From Sclerodactyla briareus (Eukaryota; Echinodermata; Holothuroidea; Dendrochirotida; Sclerodactylidae), in NCBI GenBank assembly GCA_026419785.1, contig JAODTK010002021.1, positions 124,001-188,000 of the forward strand: a stretch of 64,000 nucleotides of DNA. The letters are read 5' to 3'. Shown piece by piece: positions 12,432 through 23,549 of this stretch. The first letter of the stretch is position 1. Every line of letters starts with the position of its first letter. The position numbers and the translations under genes were made by a program. The notes beneath the pieces are model-generated. The model was given only the letters and a program-made list of their open reading frames with translations, was not told the DNA's origin and ran no database searches.

Positions 12432-12612
12432 TGACGACGAACGGATGCGGGAGGAAGCCATGAAACATTATGGCTTGATGCTCCCAGGAACCCGTCCCCC
12501 CCCATGGCAGGAACATTCCCTGACGTACCGACGGATTCGGGAGAACCGCCAAAAACATAGGCTGTGATGCTCCCAGGAACCCGTCCACCCCACTGGAGGA
12601 ACGTTCCCTGGC
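12432..12612 (-). repeat. 90-bp tandem duplication inside the DIRS gag-like region
   Basis: The pair gatgctcccaggaacccgtc begins at 12,477 and 12,566, and the preceding acggat.cgggag segment recurs with the same offset of about 90 bp. A third, related end is visible as ggaac.ttccctg. A period of 90 equals 30 codons, consistent with duplication within a coding sequence. Confidence 0.65.
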
Positions 12613-13199
12613 CCCGGCGCAGGGGTCGCGCCACCCCCAGGCGGAGCCAAATGGTCCTGGTGGGGGGTGGCCGAGGCCGGAACCGACAGCGGGAGGCCGT
12701 GCCCTAACCGTTAGGGACTGGACGACGGAAAAGTGACGGTCAGCGAAGAGTAAGTGTCTTCCAAAAAACAGCGGCCACCGAGGGGGACTCATCCCCCAAC
12801 CCAGGCCGACGCAGCTTGGTCGCCTGAGGTGGAGGGAGCAAGGGAGGGGGGGATGAGGCACCGAGGTGCCAGAGGGATCGCAATGGTCCTGAAAGACCGG
12901 TGGTGACGACGGGATTAAGCCCGATGGCCCTTCAACGGAAGGAGTACCGTCACCACCGCGTATCGGACCCACGCAGGGCCTCATTCCCCCTATTACTGGC
13001 GGAACCAACAAGGGAGCCAGCAGTGGAGGGTGAAGGAAGGACGGACGCAATGGTCCATGCGCCGTAGAATGGGGGGACCCGGAGGGATCCCACCAAGCGT
13101 GGATTTTGACCGCACGCAAGCGCCGACGCCGCAGTAAAAAAACGGGGGAGGGACCTCGGATCCTTGGGGAGTGCGATGCTCAGAGGACATTGTAACGTA

Positions 13200-14404
13200 A
13201 TGCTCTTCATTTTACAGAACTGAAAAAAAGCAAACGAAACAGAGTTAAAATCACGTAAGTACTCAAAACAAGTACTCTACATGGACAATGTACTCGAAAT
13301 GGGTTCAAAGGACCCGGAGAGCCGCGAGGGGTCCAACCAATGACCCCTACGGCCCTACTCTAAAAATTAAAGTTGCAACTTTGGACACCCTAGGGCTTAC
13401 AGTACGAGATATAGGCAAAACGTGGAAATGTAATGCACGAAACGGTAAAGGCACACCCCCACTTACGAGGGGGGGTGGGGAGGGAAAAAGCATGACCGGT
13501 CAGATGGTCCTCAGGGGGAACCAAAGACACCCAAACCCTGGGTCTACGGCCCCCAGGCACTAGGGAGGGGAGAAAGCCCCCGAGGGCGAAAATAAAGATG
13601 GCCGCCAAAGCTACTCGGCGGTTGGACGTCACCGCCTCGGAAAGATGGCTCATTGAAAGAGGAACACAAAATACTACAGGTCTGACATAAAAGAAAATTT
13701 GACCCTACCCCAGCTAGAGCCCGCAAAAGGCGGGCAACATATGCGTGACATATGATTAAAAATAGGACCTAAAGACCACAACAAATATGGCACCCCAAGG
13801 CATCCGTAGCGAATGCTAAAAAAGGAATGTGAGGGTGCCCTATTGATATGCAAAATTAGCAACGGCCTGAGAGCCAAGCGCTTTTGAGCGCATGAGAGGG
13901 CCTAGCCACACAACAAGGGGGAAAACGCACAAAGTCAACGGATGGAAAACCCCATAGCCACAGTGTGTAAACGTCAGTGCAAGCAAGCGATGCGAGGGAG
14001 GGGGAAACCGCTCGAAATAGTGCGGTGAAAATACCCCCTCCGGAGCCCAAGGGGGCGGACAGAGCCCAGAAAGAGCTCAACGAACGAAACAGAAGGGGAA
14101 GGAATAACGCAATTAGCCCGGGCGGGGATAGAGGGAGAAACCCCAGCCTCCCACGGACGAACGGTCGGCCCAAACGCAGCCCAATACAAAGACCAGGGGC
14201 ACACACAAGACCGCACTGGCCGCTATCGAACAGTTACATCCCAAGAATGGCAGGAATGAGCGAACTAATTACAGAAATACATCCACAACCCAAAGAGGAA
14301 TTATACCACCTGATAATGGTTGGAAAGGTGGCAGAAAGTGGCGTGAGAAGCGGAAACTCAACGAGATAACAATAGCCGTTTGTTGCTGTGCAAACACACC
14401 GAAA
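13200..14404 (-). other. 5' leader of the DIRS element
   Basis: Between the gag-like region and the 5' terminal repeat. Composition falls back toward the window average at 13.2-13.5 kb. Short overlapping frames on both strands show no known domain. It would be the untranslated leader or the start of the gag-like frame of the element. Confidence 0.4.
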
Positions 14405-14572
14405 AGAATGATTGTGCAGCCTCGTACCGCTCCCAGCTAGTTTACGGCTGCGTTCGGTACGGCCTGTGCTTAACTCTTTTTTAGTGGCATAGGGGGTGTT
14501 GAAGCGGCCGTGTGCCGAAAATGCCAATTTTTGTAGTAAGTTCAAGAAGGGAAGTGCCTGAGTGAGTACTTA
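14405..14572 (-). repeat. DIRS 5' inverted terminal repeat (high-coordinate end)
   Basis: Positions 14,405-14,531 are the reverse complement of 7548-7682. The outer extension 14,532-14,572 (ttgtagtaag.tcaagaaggg to gagtactta) is complementary to the second half of the internal complementary region (7781-7829). In DIRS elements this end lies upstream of gag and is presumed to hold the promoter; no TATA box is evident. Confidence 0.85.
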
Positions 14573-15045
14573 TTCTGCAAATGAGCAAGTGTGAAACAAA
14601 ACACACAACAAACGTGATAGCCAGACAAAAACATAATGGAAGTTACAAGGCAGAAATTTGATAAGTAGGTTTGTGGACTTGACCAGCTCTGTTGGCATTC
14701 TCACCAGCCTACATCAGTAGTACAGGAGATCAGCGCCTTTCTCCACCTTCTGATGAAACTATATAATCAACAGCCTCAACACAGTTATTGTGGACAATAG
14801 GCTGTATAGTGGCATGCAATTTTTTATTGATTTGTTTTTGGTTGTTGGTTTTCCATGATATCCAGCACGTACCTGTTCCAGCACATTGACAGTGGTTTCT
14901 GCATCATGTAGATGTTTTTGGAGCTTGTGTGAGCGCTTGGTCCTGGGCCCGGCACTCATATCTCTGCCAAAATGAAAGGGGGACAAATGCTGATAAGAGG
15001 AGCGAATTAGGGGTGATCCATGGCTATTGCTTCAACAGATATTCC

Positions 15046-15079
<34 letters not shown>

Positions 15080-15539
15080 ATGTATTATATATATAATAAG
15101 TCTATATATAATGAGCCAGGAAAAATAGAGAAACCCCCACGATATATCGACACCAATCTGAACCCGACCCACCCAACCACACATGCAGTTTACACACTGT
15201 TTTATTAGGTTTGTACGTGCCGCGTTACAGCTCTCCTGAGTTACACATAAACAACTCAGCTAATACTACAGCCAGGTCACACGGCCAGGTTACACTCCTT
15301 TCTCGAAGCCAGTAAACAGGCTATGGCTAAAATATTATTCGCGATAATGAAAAAAAAAAATTGCTGTGCATGGCAAATAACTCTCCGATCGGTATCAGAG
15401 CCTTGGCTACAGTTATATTTGATGGCCACCGCACTTGTGCAGAGGTGATGGCAGGTGCTCTACAGGCGCAGGCCCTACCCACCCACAGCTGGTAGTTGCT
15501 AAGTAAAATGAGTGAAGTCTAGGCGTCATAAAAAGTTAT
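14573..15539. other. Non-coding stretch with TA microsatellite
   Basis: A (TA)n tract with interruptions occupies about 15,045-15,110. An A-run lies at about 15,350. No gene or other repeat was recognised. Confidence 0.6.
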
Positions 15540-16620
15540 TTTGTTACTTAGTACTTCATTCATCCCGTTCCATTTGTTCTTTGTCATCTAATCTATCCAG
15601 CCCCATACCAAGTACAGTGGTCTAGTTGATACCTTTCATTTATCTGGTTCTGTTTTGTCCTGGTATCTTAGCTATCCCGCCACCACACAGCCTACAGTTT
15701 GTTAGTCAGTACATGGCATCACCTGGTTCTGAATGGTTTCCGTTATCACATCTATCAGCCACCACACAGCGCCGGTTGTTAGTTAGTACCTGGCATTTAC
15801 CTGGTTCTGTTTTTTCCTTGTTATCTTAATCTTCCAGCTACCATTAGCATACAGTTTATTAGTTAGTACCTTTAATTCATCTGGTTCTGTTGTTCCTTGG
15901 TACTTATTTATCCAGCCACCACCACAGTTACGTTTGTGGTTAGTACCTAGCATTTACCTGGTTTGATTGTGGTTCTTGTTATCACATCTAGAAATCCACC
16001 AGACAGCTACAGTTTGTCTGTGATCCTTTCATTTCCTGGTTCTGATTGTTCCTGTTATCACATGTATCCATCACCATACAGCTTACAGTTGTCTTCTAGT
16101 TGAGTTAATTTACATTTACATGGTTGTATTGTCTTGGGATCCAATTGATCCATCCACCATACAGTACAGTTTGTCTAGTTGATACCTTTCATTTATCTGG
16201 TTCTGTTTGTCCTGTTTATCTTATTATCCAGCCACCACACAGCTACAGTTTTAGTTAGTACCCTGGAATTCAACCTAGTTCTGATTGTTTCTCGTTATCA
16301 CATTTCCAGCCACCACACAGCTAAGTTGTTAGTTAGTACATGGCATTTACATGGTTCTGTTGATTCCTGTGATCTCAGCTATCCGCTACCATACAGCTAC
16401 AGTTTGTTAGTTAGTACCTTTAATTTATTGGTTCTGGTTGTCCGTGTTATCTCTTTCCTATCCATCCACCATACAGCGACCGTTTGTGTAGTTGATACCT
16501 TCATTTATATGGTTTTGTTGTTCCTTGTTATCTCATCTATCCATTCCACATGCAGATAAGTTTGTGTAGGTGATACATGTCATTATCTGGTTCTGTTTGT
16601 TCCTTGTTGTCATCGTATCA
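15540..16620. repeat. 79-bp satellite array, about 13 copies
   Basis: A motif of the form acagtttgttagttagtacct, followed by ggcatttacctggttctg and tccagccaccacacagct, recurs at about 15,613, 15,694, 15,771, 15,851, 15,928, 16,010, 16,087, 16,168, 16,246, 16,325, 16,405, 16,483 and 16,559. The spacing is 77-82 bp. Copies differ by frequent one-base indels. Apparent open frames here, such as those at 15,626 and 16,179, are by-products of the repeat. Confidence 0.9.
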
Positions 16621-17140
16621 TCAGTAACAGTCCACGATGGTGCCCATGTTTCTTCTGGTCTTCCTCGCGGTGTGCATGCTCCAGCTGAAAGGAAGATGTG
16701 AACCAGATTAAAACTAGGTCACCTTTATTCCACGATTTTAGGATTGATGTTTCCTTGGTTTTAGGGCAGTGGCATTTGTGACTAGATATTCCACTGAAAT
16801 ATCGAGGGCTGTCAAAAGTCAAGTTGTGTGCTATCCACTGAGTACCCAGTTCTTCAGTAATAATAAGCATATTCACACTAAGATCTATCAGTTCATCTAA
16901 CTCTATCCTGCATAGGTGCCAAACCAAGTAACCAATAGCACCTACGGTTAATCCGTAATCTTGCTAACGAGCCTAAACAAATCACATAAAATGGGCTTAA
17001 TTCCCTATTACTAGTGACTTTTGCGCCCACACCCAAAATATAAATCAGATCGTGTTGCTACCAACCCCAATTACCACAGGACAGGAATTCATCAAGATCA
17101 GTCCCACCGTTTCGGAGGAAACTGATAATGAGGATAGTGG
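16621..17140. other. Non-coding stretch
   Basis: No recognisable gene. A minus-strand open frame of about 105 codons (16,610-16,927) lacks motifs or convincing splice boundaries. Confidence 0.4.
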
Positions 17141-17147
17141 GACACAC

Positions 17148-17216
17148 ATAAACACACAGACACACGCCCAAGTGATAGTTAGTCTCTTCCTGAACTTTTT
17201 CAGGCGAGACAAAGAA
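17148..17216 (+). repeat. CA-rich tract plus hairpin, terminal module type A, copy 1
   Basis: An impure CA tract (about 17,140-17,168) is followed after about 20 bp by agtctc, then the hairpin CCTGAAC.TTT.TTCAGG (about 17,189-17,204) and GGCGAGACAAA. The same order recurs at 20,735-20,800. The repeated order suggests the conserved end of a dispersed element. Confidence 0.65.
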
Positions 17217-17869
17217 AACACAATTTTGATTGACCCCTAATTGACACATCACAACAATTATTATCTCGTCCTGGTAGAACAATACAAGCTGCACCTAGAC
17301 TTGCCAAGAATGCCCATTCAAGACTTCTGAGAGGACAAAATGCAAGGCTCAGTACTCGTCAGAATGTCTGGCTGCACTGCCTACTCACCAGACTTTTGAG
17401 ATCAAGTAAATCGCTTTAAGTGACTTTTGAGTGATGTTTGTACAGGTGACTTTTTTTCTGTCCGGGCGGAGCTTCCTGTCTGGGCCAGCTAGTGACCATT
17501 TTCAACTTTGTCCGGGGCACCGCCCGGCCAAAACCACTAGTGGAGAAACGACTGTAGGATAACGGACTATAAGAGTACCGAAATATCTCTGTAGTAGGGA
17601 GGGTTTTTTAGATAGGAGTAAATGACACAGCAGTATAATCAGGCAGTGTGAGTAGTGCACCAAGGGAAGGAGGAGGAAAATAAACCCCTAAAAGGGGCTC
17701 TAAAAATGAATCACCACCCCTAAAACTGCATCAGAACTGTTTGAAAAAATTACACTCTTTGAGAAATCCTTCAAAATAAGAGGGACGGATCAATGTCCTC
17801 AAACAGGCATGGCTTCATGGTCAGGAACACTACAGTATTTCCGCCGAATATGGGAGTGATCGTAACAAT
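17217..17869. other. Non-coding stretch
   Basis: No gene was recognised. It contains cccggcc-type palindromic matter near 17,460-17,530 (gtccgggcgg... and ...tccggggcaccgcccgg). Confidence 0.4.
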
Positions 17870-18865
17870 CGATACAAGGCGATCGCCCCCAGTTGTCTCG
17901 CCTGGTTGCAAACAGTGTTTCCATCTAATGTCACCATGCAAACAATAACTAGTAATCAGTGATCAATTTCCAATTCGTAAGATGATATTGACAATGTCTA
18001 ATATTAAAAAGTTGGAAATGTGACCTAGATTGCCTAATTATGGAGATTAGACACAAAAATTCAACTTAATAATTGACCAATTTGCTCATTAACATATCTC
18101 AGGACCACAATTAATCACATTTCATGGAAGTTCACAAAACTTGAACATTTGCATGAATGAACAAGTTATTACCACACTGCATAAACCCCCATGACTCGAG
18201 TCAATTGGTTAACCATTTTGGGAGACTAAATAAGGTAGACCATAAACCAATCAACCTTCAGAAAAATCGAACCAATTGGAAATTTGGAAAAAACCATGTG
18301 AAATAGACACACTGAATGACCTCCAGGTCCTCAGCCTATGTGGAATGATACAATTTTATTATAGTGAATAATCACAAGAGTGCTCTATGCACAGAAATTG
18401 AGTGGTGATGGAATGAAAACAAGGCGATCGCCACAGTGTCTCGCCTGTTGCGCGATCGGTGGTTTCTCTCATTAGTGCACCATGCAAACAATTACAAGGC
18501 AATCCATGCGGTTGCTGTTGGTGTTTTGTGGGAATTTAACAAAAAACAGGCCTACTAATCAGAACCAATTTCAAATTCGTAGGATGGATTTAATCGCCAT
18601 GCTCGTCTACTAAAGAGTATAAGTTTGGGGAAATGCGACTAAATTTTGTGGATTAGACAACAATAGTCAACTTCCAGTGGACCCATTTTCTCCTTCAAAT
18701 ATCTCGCAGGACAATTAGCGGACCCATGCCACTCAAGACATTTCATGGGATGCAACAAACTTGGAACATTTGCATGAATGGAGCAATGTATTATACACAC
18801 GCATACTGGTAAACCCCCAGGTACTCAAGTCATGTTACCATGTCAAACTCAGGAAAATTGGAATT
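17870..18865. repeat. Two tandem copies of a 555-bp repeat
   Basis: Copy 1 begins at acaaggcgatcgcc (about 17,874) and copy 2 at the same motif at about 18,419. Matching blocks follow in the same order: gtctcgcctg, caccatgcaaacaat, ccaatt.c.aattcgta, gattagacaacaa/gattagacacaaa, catttcatggga, acttg.aacatttgcatgaatg and taaacccccatg/taaacccccagg. Divergence between the copies is considerable. No coding sequence is evident. Confidence 0.8.
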
Positions 18866-19690
18866 AAACTTAAAACTTGAAATTAACCATGCAAAATAGG
18901 AATTAGGAAATATAAACCATGCAAAGAAATATAACAATATTTTGGTTTTTTCCAAAATTGCTACTTCAGACGATCCGTTGAGCATCCGGAGAAAAAGGGA
19001 AAAGAGGGGGTGGGGTGGGGGGAGGATGACAGGGAGGGGAGGGGGGCTAATACAATTTCATCTTGTGATACATTTCTGCAACAGGACTCATTGACTTGAC
19101 CGATTTCAGCCCAGCAAGGGTTTTAAAGAATTAAAATTTCTCGAGGCTGCCCTGCCCTCCCCTAATAAGTGCATCCCATAACAAGGGAATGCAGACCCTG
19201 ACACGGAACATACAGGTTGTGGTGTACCGCTCCGGCAACAACCCAACCATTTAAACAAGTGGACAGCAAATTGATTTTTTGTATTTCCAATTTTAGTGGC
19301 TTTAATGTTCTTGGGGACGGTCTATTCCAACCTCCAATAGGTAGTCCTGGTCCGCAGTCGCTGGGCATTGATATGACACTGGGTACAATCTGTATGGTAA
19401 TCCTTTAACCATACTTCCAGAGAGGATCCGTTAATATAATTCAGCCACAGTTTTCCGGGGCAGCATGCCCAGTTGTCATCAACTTATGTTCAGTGTAGGG
19501 GGCCAAGCAGAGGGTGTGGTTGATGACAGGCAGAAGTGGACAATTAGGCCTCAAAAGTTAAAAAGGCAGGTTGTGACAATAAATAAAATCTCTGGAGTAA
19601 AGATAGGAATACTAGTTGAGATGAATGATAATAACATTTACCTCAGGTTGACATGAGTTAAAACTCCAAATAGAGATAGTTCTGCCACAT
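18866..19690. other. Non-coding stretch with G-rich tract
   Basis: A G-rich tract at about 19,005-19,050 is the only landmark. No gene was recognised. Confidence 0.4.
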
Positions 19691-19839
19691 CTTGTTATCA
19701 ACTAGCATGCTTTAAAATAGTGAGTCAGCACCCATGCAGTCAGCTAGGGTGCCCAAGACTATTTACCATTTCCGTAAAGAGGGGATAGCATACAGTCTCT
19801 AGATGTTGTTGCAGGAAATAGGGAACTGTTTTTATTTGA

Positions 19840-20700
19840 CAGTTTGTGGTCCATAAGTGACCTTGAATGACCTTGGATGACATGACGGTTTTTAGGAAAA
19901 ATGTGCTACCCTTGATAATATGCCGCAGGTTGTCCCAAAATTCAGCCATATTGCAACGACACTGGAGTTATTGCAGAAACTGTTAATATTGGCAGTTGTT
20001 AACCTTGAATGACCTTGATGACATTGACATTTTTTACGGAGGAAAATACTTGACCTCCATGTGAGGCCCCAGAAGTATTAGGTAATCAGATACACAACAC
20101 CCAGTGCTATCCCACAAAAGGTATCAAAACCAACCTTTGACCCTAAAAACTGACCAGGTGTCAGATTGAAGCAAGAGTTGGTTTAGTCTATGTAGCTCAC
20201 AGATCTCTATCACATACCACAAATGACAGTTTATTTTTCTGGGCCTACTCTAAAATAGGAACTTTTTTCCAAGACTCACCTTTGACCTTTCGACCGTGTC
20301 ATTCATGTGTTTGTCACCCAATCCAAAAATCTCATGACAAATCTCTACGAACACCCTAACTGCACTCATTTCGATCATTACCTTTTACCAAAAAACTTTG
20401 AAAAATTGCATAATTTATGCAAATTTTAGTCCCATTAAAGGACCTCAGTGGCCTGACACTGGTGGGTAATTATCAGGATTGAAGCGGTACCATCTCCACG
20501 AAGTTTCATGCAAAAATTCAACTTCCCAATTCTGCATTAAATAAATTTTTGCAAATTGTACTACTTAAATGAAAATTAGTCACATTCAATGAGCCCTCTG
20601 GTGACCCCTCGGGACGAAAAGTGGTGCCATCGACAAGCCTTCACCATACACGTCCACAAAAAGGTCCCAGCATGATAGCTTTTCATGGTTCAGGGGATAT
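19840..20700. repeat. Satellite-like module with TGACCTTGAATGACCTT motifs
   Basis: The motif ccttgaatgacctt.gatgacat occurs at about 19,862 and 20,004, about 142 bp apart, each followed by ttttta.gga. The first motif resembles that of the 600-bp satellite at 52.8-54.2 kb. Later parts (ttgcaaatt.ta, caaaa.ttcaacttccc) look like diverged further modules. A type A terminal module follows directly at 20.7 kb, so the two probably form one dispersed element. Confidence 0.5.
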
Positions 20701-20704
20701 CGAA

Positions 20705-20800
20705 CGAACAACAGACAGACAGTAATGACAGACAGACAGACACACACACACAAAGTGACCCTAGTCCCTTCTTGAACAAACGTTCAGGCGAGACAAAAAA
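20705..20800 (+). repeat. CAGA/CA microsatellite plus hairpin, terminal module type A, copy 2
   Basis: The (CAGA)n/(CA)n tract at about 20,708-20,752 is followed by agtgaccctagtccctt, then the hairpin TTGAACAAACGTTCAG (about 20,772-20,788) and GGCGAGACAAAA. It matches the module at 17.15 kb in order and in the terminal GGCGAGACAAA. Confidence 0.7.
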
Positions 20801-21183
20801 CATGACTGACAGTAATGTCCGATCATAGGGAATACAACAATGGCTCTGTCTTTGCCATGAAGTAGATAACCTAGAGTAAGGTAGGTGTGGCCAATGTGGC
20901 CCTTGTCAGTCTAATCATCCGCCGTTTACTGATAACAGGCACCGCTCTTAGTCCAATAGCCTAAGTTCCACTGTGAAAGCCCCTTCAAAAACTTTTACCA
21001 TGTTAGAAAACAAAAGATAACAGTGAATGGGAAAGAATATTAGTATACGTCCTGTATTGGGGGCCAATTCTTCAGGAGACCTAGCAATATACTACAGCAT
21101 CTTCAGATGTGAGCTGCTACATCACTATTGACCTTCAACGGGGAGGCGGGAAGCCTATTCCTTCTGTTGTTGTACACACGGTG

Positions 21184-21678
21184 TTATCTTTTTGGACAGG
21201 GCTCTAAATTTCTATTAAACATGATTATCTGTTTCCTCACCTGATTGATTTGTGCTTTCAATTCTGAATCTGATTCTGTGATGGGAGAGCTGGACTCTAG
21301 TCTACTCCTGGCAGAAATACCAGACGTAAAACATACCTGCATACAACCTTCAAAAAAATGGTAGCATAGGTGAGCTATTATAGCACCCTTCATAACGAGG
21401 GGGTCACAAAGTTGCCAAAAATATGACACTGATGGGCTGACAGCAGTCTGATAGTGAACGGTGTAAGATACAGTGACCTTGTCCGATTCCAGAAAGAAAT
21501 TACACGGCATGACGTAGTCACAGTGCATCGGTGCCGAAATATAGGGGCGGAAAGAATGGATGCAGTTGTATAGTGACACTTTTACACCAAAATATTCGGG
21601 GATTGAATTCCAGCAGTCAAGGAAGATTTTCCCTGGTGGCTGTACTTGCAGTTGTGATGGGCGAGTCTCGGTCTTCAC
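21184..21678 (-). CDS. Exon candidate of an unidentified minus-strand gene
   Basis: A minus-strand open frame of about 164 codons. An acceptor-like site sits at 21,640-21,642 (aagtacag, then CCACCAGGG), giving a piece that starts PPGKIFLDCWNS. A strong donor (cag then gtgagg) lies at 21,235-21,243, after the codons for ELKAQINQ. A second donor-like site (cag then gtatgt) is at about 21,335. I do not recognise a family. The stretch is not obviously repetitive, and composition is less AT-rich than its surroundings. It is probably partial; another exon candidate of the same strand and compatible phase lies at 22,762-22,917. It could equally be an untranslated or chance open frame. Confidence 0.3.
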   Translation of the reverse strand: MKTETRPSQLQVQPPGKIFLDCWNSIPEYFGVKVSLYNCIHSFRPYISAPMHCDYVMPCNFFLESDKVTVSYTVHYQTAVSPSVSYFWQLCDPLVMKGAIIAHLCYHFFEGCMQVCFTSGISARSRLESSSPITESDSELKAQINQVRKQIIMFNRNLEPCPKR

Positions 21679-22761
21679 TTCATGGTTCCGCTGTGCTGCA
21701 GTGAAATTTATGGGGTTACTGGGTTGTAGGGGATATTCGCAAGAAGTCTTGTCTTGTCGGCCGCAGTAGTCACTTGACTGAACTTCTGCTCTTCCAGGTT
21801 CCGAGGGAAGTGGTCAGATCAGGAGTTCACTGATGGTCAGATCGGATGGGGACGTTAAAACGGCGGGTTCCGGGAGCAGGTTGGGATATTTAACCCTGCC
21901 GGGTTAACATCTGAGCATAGTCGAGAGAGAAGAGAGAGAGGAGTTGTCGCCGGTGCTCAACCACCATCAATACAGCCAGGGGTCCTAGATGAGCGTCAAT
22001 TGGTTCAAATCAAATTCAAAGATATACATGTATATGTATATACTTTACCAGTCATTGTACAAGATTTGCTCTATATGAGGCAACCACGGTGAGACTTAGT
22101 CTGACAGGGAAAATCTACTCACTCTGTCAATTACAGATGTGCACCGACTAGAAAGAGCTGGAAGTCCCACACGAGCAACACTTCAGAGGATTGCCAGATA
22201 ACAGGTTGCTGACATCAGCAGGTTTTGCAGCTGATGAGAGTAATGCAATTTCACAACTGCAATGAGAAAGACTTCCAGTAGATCAATTTTCTGATGAGCA
22301 GAAACAGCCTTGTAGCAAGTATTAGGAATCCGGTTGAAGCATAATTGTCATCTCGCCATTACCAAATGTGCGAGAATATATATCTCAAAGTCTAGGAGGC
22401 TATGTGATTTTGGCTGGAATAATTTGAATGGCATTGTTGATATCTCTGTGCTTGGAGAATATGCGAGATCTGGGTATGCTAATAGGTGGACATTACTGAC
22501 GGTTAGTGGTAAAAGGTTAATACAATCTGTGCAGTTAGATTAACAATTTGCTGTACAGACTACATTGTAGCAGAGCTATGCTAGAAGTGTGTGTGTGAAG
22601 GGAGGGTAGACACTCGAAAAAATATTTCAGTTTGCCCAACTGAGAAAAATTGCTCTAATGAAATGTGAGACTCCCTCCAATTTGATCCCATGCTGAACAA
22701 CTTCAGTCTTCCCATCAGGCCAGTCAGATTTCTAGGGAAAGGGCATTAATATTACTTACAC

Positions 22762-22917
22762 CTTCATAGGGGGGGCTGTCCAATAGTACTCGACCAGTCG
22801 CAGTTCTCTCCTTCCATACCAGGATCCAAGAGCATCAAGAGTCCATAGGAGATTGGGGCCAGGGATTGTGGATGGAGGAACACTCTGGACTGGGTATGAC
22901 CTGAGGTATTCCCTTCC
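22762..22917 (-). CDS. Exon candidate of an unidentified minus-strand gene
   Basis: The minus strand shows a pyrimidine-containing acceptor (ctaatctcgcacag) immediately before GGAAGGGAATACC at 22,917. The frame stays open for 52 codons (GREYLRSYPVQSV to YYWTAPPMK), then reaches a donor at AAG then gtgtaagt, or two bases later at gtaagt, a consensus donor. The predicted peptide has tryptophan-, tyrosine- and proline-rich content unlike random AT-rich frames. The exon of 156 bp keeps phase 0, and the next candidate (from 21,639) also starts in phase 0. No known domain was recognised. Confidence 0.35.
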
Positions 22918-23129
22918 CTGTGCGAGATTAGAGTAAATGTTGGAATGAATGCTAACAGATAATAAAGAGTCATTTAGCGGATACATGGAGTTGCGTTGGA
23001 CGGTCCCCACATTAGAGCTGGTGTATAGTCATGAGTCATGGTATGTGTGTCAACTAATGAGCTCTCGGTATACCACTTCAGGGATAGGTGTGCATTGGTG
23101 ACTTCGGCCTCCATGAACCATCCCAGGAA

Positions 23130-23195
23130 TACCCTGGTGCACTCTTACCAAAGGTCTCCTCGGATAATAATGGTATTCAGTCATTGGGTCCTCCT
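23130..23195 (-). CDS. Possible small exon, unidentified
   Basis: The minus strand has ttccaacag before GAGGACCCAATG and, about 45 bp later, CCTTTG then gtaagag. The peptide would be EDPMTEYHYYPRRPL. Both boundaries are consistent with splice sites and it lies on the same strand as the two candidates below it, but such short exons arise by chance and one side of the reading frame is unconfirmed. Confidence 0.2.
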
Positions 23196-23549
23196 GTTGG
23201 AACATTAGCTTTACGCACCAAATGGTCGAAGAGGCGAGTGCCTGACCTTTGACCTCCTCTCTCTTCAAGAGTGTCAGACTGGCCTACGGGTATCCTCAGC
23301 ATCATAATGGCCAATACCGCTCGGCTCTCTTCCTTCATCGGGACACATCGATTCTACGTTGATGGTGCAATGGGTGACTGGAAGAGTGAGCGGGGTCCCT
23401 CAACAGGTACCATCAATTTGGGCCCCTGATTCCTTTGGATGGTTTATCCACACATCTTGTTAGAGCGCACCAGTCAACTTTGAGTGCTGTGGACCTGGGC
23501 CATACCAGAAGTGGCCAGTGGCAGCCCTGGTACCTGTTACAGTGAGTAC

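Larger units (their letters stand above)
10120..13200 (-). pseudogene. Gag-like/5' GC-rich coding region of the DIRS element
   Basis: Overlapping minus-strand open frames of about 270 (9922-10,734), 128 (10,958-11,344), 217 (11,658-12,311) and 247 codons (12,376-13,119) lie where the gag-like frame of DIRS elements sits, upstream of the reverse transcriptase. They are rich in proline, glycine, serine and arginine. I see no zinc knuckle or other diagnostic motif, so the label rests on position. The stretch holds two internal tandem repeats (listed separately) and a G-run at about 12,026-12,043 that probably shifts the frame. Plus-strand frames in this stretch are treated as composition artefacts. 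The region is long for the family, so it may include captured or duplicated sequence. Confidence 0.45.
7487..14572 (-). mobile_element. DIRS-type tyrosine-recombinase retrotransposon (decayed)
   Basis: A 7.1-kb GC-rich unit in AT-rich surroundings. It carries inverted terminal repeats (about 7548-7682 against 14405-14531) and, next to the low-coordinate repeat, an internal complementary region pairing with both outer ends, which is the hallmark of DIRS elements. On the minus strand, reading from high to low coordinates, come a long proline/glycine-rich gag-like region, reverse transcriptase (about 10.1-9.2 kb), RNase H (about 9.2-8.83 kb) and a short tyrosine-recombinase relic (about 8.26-8.15 kb). 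There is no target-site duplication, as expected for recombinase-mediated insertion. All reading frames are interrupted by frameshifts and stops, so the copy looks inactive, unless the indels are assembly errors. DIRS families replicate through a circular DNA intermediate; that is family knowledge and not visible here. Confidence 0.85.

Noticed and set aside
8600..13600. Long plus-strand open frames in the GC-rich block
   Set aside because: High GC removes stop codons on both strands. The minus strand carries recognisable RT, RNase H and recombinase motifs, so the plus-strand frames are shadows.
15540..16620. Regularly spaced repeats that might be read as a CRISPR array
   Set aside because: The repeated part is the whole 79-bp unit without unique spacers, there are no cas genes, and the context is eukaryotic.
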